Shown: piece after piece, positions 47,691 through 59,132 of the stretch
Position numbering within the stretch: the stretch's first letter is position 1
Layout of the letters: the number at the start of each line of letters is the position of its first letter
Source of the DNA: Isoetes taiwanensis
Taxonomy: Eukaryota; Streptophyta; Lycopodiopsida; Isoetales; Isoetaceae
DNA length: 64,000 nt
NCBI GenBank assembly: GCA_021234155.1
Contig: JAJEKV010000210.1
Location: forward strand, 965,501 to 1,029,500
Reading direction: 5' to 3'
The notes under the pieces: generated by a model
Told to the model about the DNA's origin: nothing
The model's database searches: none
What the model saw: the letters and a program-made list of their open reading frames with translations, nothing else
Position numbers and translations under genes: made by a program

Positions 47691-50264
47691 GCTTTTTTAC
47701 CTGGATAATGACACTATTTATTGTAATCACTATAATCACTAGTTTACTGGATAGTAAATTTGATGATCGTGAGAGTAAAACAATTGTGATGATATCTAAT
47801 ATTTTTTGCATAGATGTACCTTCTAATATTATTGGTCTATCTCTCACAATTCATTTTGTGGACTTGTTTAGGAATTAGGATGGAACTAAAAAATTGCCCA
47901 CCGTTGGTGGGCTTTCCGTGTGATTATACCAAGGCAGTTCAAGCATGAAAAACATTAGTGGTTGCTTGAGCAGCTTCCTACGTTCGAAATGCAGTACATT
48001 GGAGCTGAAATTGTCATTGGTGGGAGGTTGCTGGTGTTAATGAACTTAATTAAAATGCAGCAATAAGTTTCTAGGCTACCACGACAAAAAATGAAAACTT
48101 TCTACTGGGGATGAGACTGTTTTGAAAAATACTTATTATGCAAAAATGTCTTCGATGTGACTCAATTGAGCTATGCAAGTTTGTGCAAGACTTTGTGATG
48201 AAAATATAACTTGGAGGAGCAAGCTGTGCACATGCATTGCATTTATGTATCAAATGCACAAATAAGATATAAATTAACCATTTTATATTTGTATCAGTTA
48301 ATCTTTTCTTCTTCTGCATCTTCATATGCTCTAAACATTGGAGTTCGAACATAGATAAGGGAAGAAAATTGCTCAAATAAAAACCTTAACTTTGTAATGA
48401 ACCAAGAGGTGCTTTGGCAGCTTTCGCTGAATGAAAGTTATGGTGATTGTTTGAAAACTTCGTAGCACATTGATTGCACACACCATAGGACACCATATAT
48501 GCGAAAACTCAAAGAATAGACAAAACTAAGAGGGCATATATGAGGAAGAAGAGCATAAGGATTATGGCAATTATTTCAAGAACCATATCGATTAACTGGC
48601 AAAGGACATCTCAAATGATAAGTTAAGCTCAAAAGCTTAAGGATCCTTCCGCGTTTGGAAATTTTCATGTCCTTGTGCAGTTTTGGGCTCAGTCTGCCTG
48701 GCTATCTTGCAACAGACATTTGAACTGACGCATTCACAATGGAAAATATTGTTTTACTTTCTATGCTACTGGAAGAATAGAGATCATTCAACAATTATAA
48801 GGCGAAAAAGCATTGCTAATAGACGCGCATAAACGGTAAAGTAAAAAGAAAAGAACATAATATATTCCAATACTCACCACATTAAGTTAACTTAACAAAG
48901 CCATGCCAGAATATGAAAAGGTTTATTTCTTCAATGGCACCATGGTTCCTGATACGATCAATTCATTGTACATGCTGAGAACATTAAGTTATACAATTCG
49001 TTGTACATTTGTATATAATGATATTGGAAAGGCTCACCTTGTCATATCTTTCTTGAAAGCTAAATCTATGTTGCCTGCTTCTAATGTTGTAACCGTTCTT
49101 GTAACTGTTCTTTTAATGCATCTAAGAAACCAAACATACATGAAATGATACAGCATAGATTGCATATCTGCTACCCAATATCTGGAACTCTGTTGTACTG
49201 TTACCCGATATCTGCAAAAAATCAAAGCTACCTGATCTTAGAATATTTTGTTACCATCCCGTGTGCAAAAATAATTAGAAATGGCATACTGATGATGGCT
49301 TATGTTTATCAAAATGGTCCACAAATGTTAGGGCATCATCCCTGCTGCCACATTCTGGAAGAGTGTATTTCACATAAGTAACCGATGATTTTGTTGCATA
49401 GATAACAGTTAAGGACATAAGATTACACTGTATTATTGTAGCCAAATGGTTTCATGGCACTGGTCAATGCTCAAAAGATTCCTGAATCTAAAGAGAAGAT
49501 CCTTTAGAGAAGGATCTGCAGGATCAATCCAGGATCTTACACTCCCCGTGAAGCCTTTCCGTGAAGAACGTGTTGGAAATCATAAAGTATGGCAAGATCC
49601 CACCTTGCAACATCTGCAACCATTGGATTGTTGGCATCAAGCTCCCAAATTTGAGAGTACTATCTCCCATTCTGAATTAGACTAATGCTTTGCATAGGCA
49701 GAGAATTAACAGAATTAGACTAATGCTTTGCATAGGTAGAGAATTAACAGAAAGTACATGTAGAAGTGTACCTACTCTAAAAATGAGAGCTTTTCTATTG
49801 GAGTATAGACCATGAAGCAACTAACTGCTCAAGCTTCTGTAAAATTTCAGGAATTTGAAGGATAATTTCAAGTCTTTCATGCAAAGTGATGACACTATTT
49901 TAAGTTCTAGAAATTCCTATTCACTAAAATATTATGAAACTCAATGTATTTCTGGAAAAGGATGGAAGACATTGAAGGGAAAATCAGACATAAAGATGCT
50001 AAAGCTCGTCCTTACCTGTATTTGTGGTTTTTCTTGCATTATATCCGAGATTTTGCAACCTGTTTTTGGAAGTCTATAAGTGTCACGCCAATGGTGGAAA
50101 AAATGATTTGAACTCTGTTAATGCCATCTTGTTCGATTGCACAGTAACAACCCACAAGCCATTGTCATCTATCGAAGTTAGAAAAGTTACTTTTCAAAAT
50201 TAGAGTTTGAAGAATATTTACCATGAAGAACATTTGCCAAATAGCTTCAACTTCTTTGGAATTA
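47691..50264. other. No recognised gene; possibly interior of Helitron 2
   Basis: Short frames only, no recognisable domain. If the Helitron that begins at 51093 (minus strand) runs far enough, this may be its interior; no 3' hairpin-CTAG was found here. Confidence 0.35.
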
Positions 50265-50425
50265 CCGAAAATTTGCTTTGCTCCATTTCTTGTAAAATGG
50301 ATCAAAGCGCAAGACCTCATTTGTTGAGAAGCAAGCTGGAAGGTCGTGTGTTTCTATGCTTCCATAGTAGCCACCAATTATGAGTAGTTTGTTTGCAACA
50401 ACAGCAAGTACCAAAGCCACAATGA
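50265..50425 (-). pseudogene. Kelch-repeat gene fragment, probably Helitron cargo
   Basis: The minus strand reads VALVLAVVANKLLIIGGYYG, then NEVLRFDPFYKKWSKANF. The paired glycines after a beta strand and the later FDP...W are the kelch signature (F-box/kelch type). No in-frame stop occurs within the fragment but TGA lies just upstream near 50440. The piece lies about 670 bp inside the Helitron 5' end at 51093, consistent with gene-fragment capture. Confidence 0.7.
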
Positions 50426-50429
50426 AGAT

Positions 50430-51093
50430 TAGAATTCATCCGGGGAATAGGGAGGCAGCGGATGCGGCGACCTCTGCCCGGCCAAAGACAAACTCGTAAG
50501 ATTTAGAGTGATGGAAGCCTATGCTGGAATGCCATACTTAACATTCGTGAGTACCGATTAACCCCAAATATTTGAAACCATTTGCTTCACGGACTCTCTG
50601 CTTATGTGTCCATTGCTTTTGCAATTTAAGTAATCTGGAGGAAGCATGGATATGGATTTAAACCTTAAACCCTTAATCATGGATTGCGGAGGAAATTGCC
50701 GCCCACGATCTTCTCTTCTGCCATCGAGAATAATCCTTCCACACCTGCCGTAAACATTTAACTCAGAAGAGAAAATGAACCTGCTGTAAACATTTAACTC
50801 AGAAGAGAAAATGAAGGAAAAAAAACAGTGCCTTGAACGGGGTGCAACTCTGCCATACTCACGAAGAGTTCTACCATTCTTGGTCGCTGCATCAGGGCAG
50901 ACGAAGCCATCGAAAAATATCCCTAAGAAGTTTCCATGCATAAAATCTTGGACCGTCATCCACGACATCCTACAAGGAGGAAGCGGCTTTCTTCTTTTCG
51001 TTCGTTTTACCATGGCTGCCAGCTCTACAGCTCTAGATCTGAGTCGTTGGATCTAGGGCTGGATGCAACACAGCAAAACATTATAATATAGGA
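50430..51093 (-). mobile_element. Helitron 2, 5' end (3' end not found)
   Basis: On the minus strand a 5' TC terminus, TCCTATATTATAATG, starts at 51093, directly after the CTAG of Helitron 1. It matches the 5' end of Helitron 1 (TCTTATATTATAATG at 52908) and both continue with a related GCATC(C/G)AGCCCTA phrase about 35 bp in. An open frame with no recognised domain and a 27-bp tandem repeat (TCTTCTGAGTTAAATGTTTA) follow. The lower bound given is arbitrary. Confidence 0.7.
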
Positions 51094-52908
51094 CTAGTAA
51101 TGGTGCCCAGCGTTGCTGGGCATAAGTTGAGAGCCTGTAAATACTTTGGGCTGTAGTGAGAAAAGCCCTATCCCTTTCCTTTCCCTTTCCCTTTTGCTCT
51201 ATCCCCCATTTCACTTTTTCTTATTTTCTCTACATCCTTTTTTTCTTTTCCTTTTTTTTTGTCGTTTTTCTCATATGTTTCCTTGTTTTCCCATCCCTTT
51301 CCTTCCCCCTTCCCTGTTCCCGATAACCTTTTTCCCTTCCCTTTTGCTCATTTCTCCACCTTTTCCCTCTTCTCTTTTTTCTTTGCCCTTTTCCCTTCCC
51401 CTTTCTCTTTTTTTTATGCCTTCTCTTTTCCCCATCCTTTTTCCACGTCTTCCCTTTTTCTCAACCTTTTACTCTTTTGCCTTTTTCCATACTATTTTCC
51501 CTTCCCTTTTCCTCCTTTTCCCACCGTTTTCCTCCTTTTTTTTAAGCCCTTTTCCCTTCCATTTTTCTTTTCTCCCTCATGTTTTCCATGCCCTTTTTAC
51601 CTTTTCTTTTTCCATCTCCTCACCCTTTCCCTCTTTCCCTTTTCTATGTTTTATTTTTTCTCTTCCCTTTTCCCATTTTCCTCATTTCTTTTTTCCCGTG
51701 CCCCCTCTCTCTCTTTCTCCCCTTTTCCATTCTTTTTTCTTTTCTATTTCTCTTTTTCCATGCCCTTTTTTCCACCTTTTTTTTTTCTATTTTTCCCGTG
51801 CTTCCCTCCTCTTCCCGTGCAATTTTCCCTTCTTTCAACCCTTTTTTTTTCTTTTCTCTTTTCCTTTCCTCATGTCCTTTTTCCCTTTCCCTCCCCTCCA
51901 TCACTCCTCTGCTTCCCTTTCCCTTTCCCTTCTTTCCCGTTTCCTTTTCTTGATGGATTTTTTTCTTTTCGTTTTCCTCCTTTGCCGATCCTTTTCCCGT
52001 GCACTTTTTCCTTCCTTTCCTTTTCCTTTTCCCTTTTTCCATGCCTTTTGCACATTTGTTTTATTCTTTTATTTCCTATATCCATTTTCCTCTTTTCCCC
52101 ACCCTTTCTCTCTTGACCCTTTTCTTTTCCCTTTTTTCTTTTTTTGCTTCCTTTTTTCCCTTTCTTCACCATTTTCCTCTTCCCTTTTCTCTCATGCCTT
52201 TCCCCCCTTCCCTTTTCTCGTTTCCCTCTTTTCTTTTTCCTTGTGACCTTTACCTAGGTTCCCTTTCCCCCTTTTCCCTTTTCTTTTTCTTTCTTCTCAC
52301 TTTCCCCTTTTCTATGTCCCTTTTCCCATCCCTTCTCCCCATCCTTTTCTTGTTCCCCCTTGTCCCTTCCCTTTTCATCATTTTTCCAACCTTTCACTCT
52401 TCCCCTTTTCTTGATGTGTTTTTTCCCTTCCTTTTCCCTCTCTTTTCTTTTTCCCTTTTCCTATGCCATTTGTCCCTTCCTTTTTCCTTTCCCACCTTTT
52501 TTCAATCTTTCCCTCTTCCCTCTTTTTTTTCGTGCCCTTTCAATTTACGTTTCCCACCTTACCTCTTCCTCCTTCCCTCGTGCCCTTTTTCTAGGTTCTC
52601 TTTCCCTTTTTCGTTTTCCATGTCTTTTTCTCTTCTTTTATCCCCATCCATTTCCCTTTTCCCTTTTCCTTTTACTCTTTTCCCTTTTCCCCATGCTTTT
52701 TTGTCCTTCACATTCTCCCTTTCCACTTCCCTTTTCCTTTTCCCCCTTTTCATTTACCCTTTCCCTTTAAGAGATCGAAGCATGACCAATCACGGTGGTG
52801 GTAAGTCGTGCAATAAATCTCGGCCTTCGGATGCATCCAGGTGATCTCGGCCATTCAAATTAGGGCTCGATGCACTACGCACTTACGGTATAACATTATA
52901 ATATAAGA
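51094..52908 (-). mobile_element. Helitron 1, non-autonomous, 1815 bp
   Basis: The 5' end is at 52908 (TCTTATATTATAATG, preceded by A). The 3' end is at 51094: hairpin GCCCAGC-AAC-GCTGGGC (51121-51105), seven bases, then CTAG, followed by T. TC...CTAG ends, a 3' hairpin about 10 bp inside, insertion between A and T and no target duplication are the Helitron hallmarks. It encodes no Rep/helicase; nearly the whole interior is a polypyrimidine tract. Confidence 0.85.
51146..52770. repeat. Polypyrimidine (CCCTTTT-type) tract, about 1.6 kb
   Basis: The + strand is almost entirely C and T, built from TTCCCTTTTCCC variants, with rare ATG/GTG phrases. Long open frames on both strands (up to 366 codons, rich in Phe/Ser/Pro or Lys/Gly) are compositional artefacts. 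The minus strand has G-runs able to form G-quadruplexes, e.g. 51915-51938. The tract is irregular, not a pure microsatellite. Confidence 0.9.
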
Positions 52909-53926
52909 TATAAGTGATGTCCTTGTCATAATTTGCATGGCCTCCAGTTAGCAAGTTGCAAGGTATTTTGGATGTTGTAGAATATATTTTACCATTACAC
53001 CCACAAGATTTAGTTGTAAGAACATGCTAGACATTAAACTACTGTTGTGTCATTGCACACTTTATTTATTTCAAATATATCCTCGAAACCGTTATATTTT
53101 TCTAAGAAACGTTGGTTTAGTTTCTCTCAGAAAGCCAACTTTCTCTCTCAGCTCAGTCTGTTTTGGCACAATACATGTTGTGTAACTTGTTGCCTAAGGA
53201 TAAAACTCTCCAATTTTGGCAGATTAAAGAATTTAAGGGCGTTCTCTTTTCTTTGGCTTGCAAGGAGCAGCAGAGCAAACTGAGACATGCTTTACAGATT
53301 TGGGGGTACCTGCATTCATCATTTTTATCATCCTGCCCATTCAAATTAGACAAATAGACGACAAAAATAGAGCCAAATCTGCTTCCTATTGAATTAATTC
53401 AAGCCTTAGCTAATCCACTACATCGATTTCAGCTATTTAATGCACAAATTTCGGATTTCTACAGTCTAAGCTTCCTTGAAGATTGAAATTTATAATTTAT
53501 GCGAGCTATTTGTAATAGAAGTTGCCGAACTTGACAGATCATCTTACCATGGAGGACTAAGAGGATCTGGTGACAGAAACTCCAAAAGAGGCGATGGAGA
53601 AAACTAGTTGCCTGGCGACAGGCTGGGCGATATTTTCCCCCTTTTTTTTAGCATTCTATTCCCTGAAACACGGAATATACCAAAAATCAAACGTGCCATT
53701 ATCCTGGTAAAAAAGCATCTTAGCAATAAGAATTACATGAGTTAGATTATGAGTTAGATTAGGTCTATATGTTTTTGATTCCGAGCCATCGATCCGTCAT
53801 ATTCCGAGTATTGTGCCACATCAATGGCCATTAACATTTTGATGAAAAATTAAAACGCCAATTGCTATGGTGTGGATCGAGCATATGGTATTAAAACTAT
53901 ATTACCATAATCCACAGAAAATTTTT
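52909..53926. other. Intergenic DNA
   Basis: No gene recognised on either strand; overlapping frames at 53047-53357 in several phases lack domains. Confidence 0.4.
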
Positions 53927-54006
53927 ACATTTTTTTTTAAGGACGAAAGCCAAAAAGTTTATTAATCAGAGAGAGAGTACAAAATTTACATGTGTCATCT
54001 AACTGT
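53927..54006 (-). mobile_element. Probable LINE 3' tail fragment
   Basis: A T-run followed by GGACGAAAGCCAAAAAGTT and TATTAATCAGAGAGAG resembles the 60692 LINE tail in layout (T-run, ...CTTTATTATTCAGAGA). Truncated and approximate. Confidence 0.4.
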
Positions 54007-54014
54007 GTAAGCAC

Positions 54015-54519
54015 TAGGGATAGGTTCAATATGATGTACGTTTTATACAGAATACGTATGAATTGTATGATACGGCACATATTTACCGTATAAAACGTAA
54101 AAAATACGGCAAAAAAAAATTCCAGCGTCGGAAGATTTTCGCGTACGCGAAAGTTTTTTCGCGTGCGATACAGAAGGTTTCGCAAAAAAAAGAAAAAAAA
54201 AAATTACGAATTTGAAATTTGAAAACCGCGTACGTGAAACCTTCTGTTTCGCGTACACAGAAGTTTTTTCGCATACCCGAAATAGAAGGTTTCGCGTACG
54301 CGATTTTTTTTTTTTTCTTTTTTCTTCCGCTGCAGACGTGGTTTTTTTCTGTTTCGATTCGGCGTATGCAAAATCGAAGGTTTCAAGCAGACTGTGTAAT
54401 TTTTTTCTTCCTACGGCGACTAAAAAAATTAAAAAACGTTTTTTTTTTTCAAAAAAATATGTATTTTTTAACTTTATACGTCAGGAATCTAGATTTCGTA
54501 CGTACAGAACCTATACCTG
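54015..54519. mobile_element. hAT-type non-autonomous element with subterminal palindromes
   Basis: Ends TAGGGATAGGTTC and, on the other strand, CAGGTATAGGTTC, flanked by perfect 8-bp duplications GTAAGCAC at 54007-54014 and 54520-54527. The 505-bp interior holds repeated inverted motifs around TTTCGCGTACGCGA (near 54137, 54227, 54293 and variants), like the subterminal transposase sites of hAT elements. Reading frames across it are artefacts. Confidence 0.88.
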
Positions 54520-54527
54520 GTAAGCAC

Positions 54528-55038
54528 AAAAAGATGCCACAGGAGCACGAGCCTGGAGCACAATGTACTTACTCCAGAATAGGAGACTAACGATAAGAAT
54601 CAATTCGAAGATACTGAATCCAAATGCGTTCAATCAGTTCCGATTCAAGGGAGGAACACTCATAGGCTGTCAATATCTTTTTCTGGGCCACCGTAATAAC
54701 AAACCATCATCTAATTAAATTGGGATTATGTCAACTCCAAAATCACGCTAACCTGCTGTTGTCTTCTAGGGGGTTTTTGTTTTTTTTAATCTTTTTTTTG
54801 GGACTTGATAAATAACATAAGGTTGCGATTCACGTGTGACGTTTCAGATGTGAATTGAAATATGCAAAAATGAAGAGCAAGTTGCTAAGATAGATGAGAC
54901 CAAAATTGAAGAGCATTTAGATGAAAATATTAGGTTTGATAATAACAGATTGCATTATTTGTGAGACAATTCCAGACTCGAAATTATCGATACATGGTAC
55001 AAATATCGTACAAAAATATCATATATTCCAATAAAACA
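54528..55038. other. Intergenic DNA
   Basis: Nothing recognised. Confidence 0.45.
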
Positions 55039-55674
55039 TTAAGGGATCAATCCATGTTTTTCCACGTATTTAACAAGGTGTGGTTCCATGTCAGCCGTTC
55101 TATCCAGTTCTGGGTATGAATCTAACACTTCACCCACCATCATCCCCATAGCCAAATTATTCATAATAGACACAAACTTCACCAGAAAATCATCTGTCGC
55201 AAAGTTTTTTGGATCGTAAGATGGTGGATTCAGGGCCTGCGTTTGATTGTAGAAGCATTTGAGAGCATCATCATCCACTATGATTATATCATCCTTATTC
55301 TCGATACCAAGATCGTCCATCATGTTACTCAAGTGTTTGATGAAGATAGGCTTGCCTGTTGGATCCTTGGGATTAGTGAACTTCACACATTTGTTCTGAT
55401 CCCAAAAGGTCAACCAATGTCTACGCATTTCCCCCAGTGCCTCCAAAGTATCCTTGATGTTCTTTAGTTCCATGGATGACTAAATACCAACTCGAAATAT
55501 CCTAACTAACTTATCTAGCATCTCCTTCAAGTGCGGCCGCGGATAGATCCACTTGGTGTTTGATTCTACTGGTGTCTGATGAAACTGATCTCTATGCACT
55601 TTATTTTTCGGAAAAGTCTTGCAAAGGACTCCATTTAGGTCGGACAACACAACCTTCTTAGAAACGCAATGCAA
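55039..55674 (-). pseudogene. FCP1/NIF-like HAD phosphatase domain, one stop
   Basis: HAD-type phosphatases of the FCP1/SCP group remove phosphate from serine, for example on the RNA polymerase II tail. The minus strand shows motif I as LSDLNGVLC (canonical DxDxT/V; the second D is N here), WIYPRPHLKEML, and motif III IIIVDDDALKCFYNQ. TAG at 55480-55482 interrupts the frame at RVGI*SSMEL where a W would be expected. It is spliced in phase to upstream exons through a 211-bp intron (55886-55676). The altered motif I plus the stop argue against activity. Confidence 0.65.
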
Positions 55675-55730
55675 GCTGAAACATCAAACATGTATCTGGT
55701 CAGCAAGATATGATCACACAAATAATACAA

Positions 55731-55872
55731 ACGCGCCAAGCGTGATTTGAGTTAGTCTTAACCAAATCGCGCTCGGCGTGATTTAGTGTGACAACGAAAT
55801 ATAATCAAAGCACGCTTGGCGCGATTTATTTCAAAGCTAATATAAATTAAATCACGCGTGGCGTGATTTCGT
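55731..55872. repeat. Four intronic copies of an imperfect palindrome
   Basis: AATC(A/G)CGC..GGCGTGATTT-type units lie at about 55731-55750, 55765-55786, 55810-55830 and 55849-55870, roughly 40-50 bp apart, some inverted. All lie within the intron of the HAD gene. Confidence 0.75.
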
Positions 55873-55886
55873 ATGCAAGGTCATAC

Positions 55887-57638
55887 CTATCATCTTCAGT
55901 TTCGCTGCCGTCGTCGGCGTCATTCTCCCCTTCGCTACCCTTAATCTCTGTGCTCTTCTGACTGTTAGAATTGTTATTTTCTATTAGTTCCTCTACGTCC
56001 TTCACAACTGACATTATTTTAGTATTGATTTGGCAAATCTGTGAATCACTAGAGTCGCCTGGGTTGCCAATGGCCCCTTCACTTTCGGTTGCCTTATCAA
56101 TTAGATCATTGTTAACCTGTGAATCTACTCTATTGTTGCTTGCATCACCCGCAAGGGAGGCAAGGATATTCCCTAAGTTCGCCTTCATCACATTACTTTA
56201 AGCAGCCAGTTTAGCAGCCACTTCATCATTGCTTTTCTTATCAGGCTGCGGATTACTAGTTCCCTCACCAGAACCATCGTCCACTTTTGAATTGGACAAG
56301 TCTACGAGACTTTTGATTGCTGAAGATTTCAGGTTGTCATAAGGGCCTTTAGAAGATTTGGCAAGCACATGCATGAGGAATGGTTCAAGAAAGTCTTTGG
56401 CCTGCTCATCACTCACAAAGCAGTGACATCTTCTAACACCCATAAGAGCCTCTCGGGCAATATAACCTCCAACATGAACCTCCAAGCAGGTTGTATCAAT
56501 TGGAGCAAATGCCTCGACGAGGTAAGCAGCCATAGACGGGGGAAATCCATTTTTATTTAAGGGGCCCTTCTCCTTAGTTTGTAGCTCGTACTTGATTTCA
56601 CCACTTAGAAGGGGGTTCCGATCCTCATCCTCTTCTGACTCATCCTGTTTCTGATCCTAATCCATATGATAGAATATAGTTCTTAAGTCTGGATCATATA
56701 GAAGAAAACATTCCCATGCACTGATATTGTCACCCTTGGCCTTAGCAATATCATATTCCTCGTCGACAAACATGGCTATCATAATAAAGATCACATGTGC
56801 CATCTTCCGTTACGTTGTGACTCATTATCCTTAATATCATATATTAGGCATCCCTCCCTAATAACTTTGAGGCACTCCGGATCATGAGCAGTTTTAGTGC
56901 ATGCATGTGATGTGACTCACCGAAGGACAAACGATGACAATAGTGAAGGACCTCTCGGTTGTCAATCCTATACAACCGGTAAAGAAGTCATTGTAGTCCT
57001 TACGGTTCATGCCCATATCTCCTCTCCCACCCCCTGTTTTGTCCAATACAAAGAGTGATATGTTTTTAAGGCAAGAAGTTGATTCCCGGCAAGAGACCTT
57101 TGTACCCAATGGAGACTGAATACTGGACAATGTCTTCTTCTCTAGTAATCTTCTTCACAAGGGCCACTTTTCTTCTCAACTCGGCCCAATTACCTTAGGG
57201 GTAGAGTCTCCTTATGTTTTGCATTTTTAGCCTTCCAATTCTTTAGGAAGTCCTTTGACCGAATACAAACTTCTTGATGTCATCATTCTCGACCTTGTAT
57301 TTGTCCAAACAATCCAATTTCGGATAATGTCACATCCCCGATTGCCTTTGTAACTCGGCTCCTACAGCTGACTTCATTGTACGTACATCCTTCACATGGC
57401 TGCAGCACTCAATGAAGGACATCCTATTCTTAGTGAAAGCACTCTTCTTGTATACGACTTCCTTCTTTAAGCACTGGTCTAAAACCCAGAGGGTCTCAGC
57501 GTCGTCTAGCCCCTGAGTCTTTCTCATCTCTGTCACATTCAAGTCAAAGATGCTTACATCAACAGGAGGCACCCTACCCATAGTATCTGGCAGCTTCCTT
57601 TGTGCATAAGCGTCCAAGAATTCAATCCACTTTTGCAT
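55887..57638 (-). pseudogene. Upstream exons of the HAD-phosphatase gene, unidentified and decayed
   Basis: Three open blocks (57638-57330; about 57130-56894; 56533-55887) point the same way as the phosphatase domain. The last reads AYLVEAFAPIDTTCLEVHVG, REALMGVRRCHCF, an acidic low-complexity tail, and a donor GATAG|GTATGA in phase with the HAD exon. TAA at 56198-56200 breaks it. I recognise no domain. A frame near 57100 has FVLDKTGGGRGDMG, perhaps a glycine-rich loop. Whether all blocks form one gene is inference. Confidence 0.45.
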
Positions 57639-59132
57639 ACTGCCTCCTTACTTTTTTCTCATTGATCTTTCATATAGTCTTTCTTCTCATATGCAAAAGA
57701 AACAGTTACAAATGCCCCCAGGACTAATAAATGACGATGTAGTTTAGGTCCAAGGTAGTGTATTATGCCCTAAATTCGTTGCGTTACAGTAATCATAATG
57801 TTACCATGCAGGGGATAACCAGGAATTTATATGTACTTTTGAAGATTAGAAGTATTTCTGGCATAGAGACAGAAGTAATTAACTTCTACTCTACTACTTC
57901 CATCAGCTATCTTGATCCATCTCAGGCTCTACCATTGAGGCGTCCAGGTAGATCCAATTGAAGGTGTGGAATCTCTAAAGGTGCCACCAGGAAGGCATGT
58001 AACATTATACAGGATGGAGCACTTAAATATCTTGATTGCTATATTGTGAAAGACCACTTAGATGGAATTGTGCAATTGAGGCAAAGAGGAGTTATGCACA
58101 TTTAAAAAGATCAATTTGGAACTCATACTGCACCTTTGGATAGCAATGGTCATGATGGTGCTTTATTATGCCCACTTGCATGTTCTGTAGCATTTCCACA
58201 AAGTATGCTTAGGAGGCCAAAGCATTAGATGCTTGCTACTGGACTCATTACAAAATGTTTATGATTCTTTCAATTTATTCTCTAAATCATTGTTTTTAGG
58301 GGACAAACGCACAGTCCTCATCCTCTGTTTTGCTTATGATCTCAGTTAACAAATAACAAGGTTTTGAGATTCAAAATATTCCATGATCCATTCAGAGCCT
58401 ATTGTTTGTTTCCTATTTTTTTGTGAACATTCTCATGCTGATAAACTTTGGCACGTATTGTTGAGAAGCAATGTTTTTGACAAGACCAACGATCGTAGTT
58501 TACAACTGAATTTGGGCTGTTTAACTCAGGCTTTATAGGTAACATAAAGCTTCATCAACGAATGCAACAAGATGTATTACTACGTTTTGACATTGAAAAT
58601 GAAAAATCCAATTTGCGTCAAAATATGGCAATATTCTAAATACATGTTTGGCATGTTTGGTAAATACTAGCACTTTCTTCCTAATAAGAGAATCAGTCCA
58701 TAGACAAATAATTACATGCATTATTGAACTTTACATAATTCACATGATCTCCAATTGTAATGCTCACGAAACAAGCGCCACAAGAAGATAAGGACCACCC
58801 GTTAGAAACATTAACTTAATTTGCTAATTCCATATGCAAAATGTATAATCTACATCTCATATGACTTCATAAACTCAAAGCCACAAACTTGACAGCTAGA
58901 CAAAATGCAACATAAGGACGAACTTAGGAGGGAACATAACATAAGAACAAACTTAGGAGGGAGCATGTCACTCCCACAAAGAGATGAATGTCAATATACA
59001 CATTGGCCTCCAATGAATGTTCAAAACACTATTCTATTGTGCCCAAAACTACTTCATATAATACAATTAGGCATACTAAATAACAACTTTTGGTACAACC
59101 ACTTGCCAATTTCTTGACAAACAACTGCAAAA
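57639..59132. other. No intact gene; weak coding-like stretch near 57960-58230
   Basis: A plus-strand frame from about 57964 (RCGISKGATRKAC ... LKYLDCYIVKDHLDG) looks protein-like but has stops near 58101 and 58227 and no family match. The rest is AT-rich. It may be Helitron 3 interior. Confidence 0.3.

Noticed and set aside
51146-52246. 366-codon plus-strand ORF and overlapping long frames on both strands
   Set aside because: Pure composition effect of the polypyrimidine tract; C/T-only codons give Phe, Ser, Pro and Leu and cannot produce stops. No domain.
54043-54590. Several overlapping ORFs in the hAT element
   Set aside because: They read through the repeated CGCGTACGCG palindromes; frames on both strands encode the same kind of low-complexity peptide.
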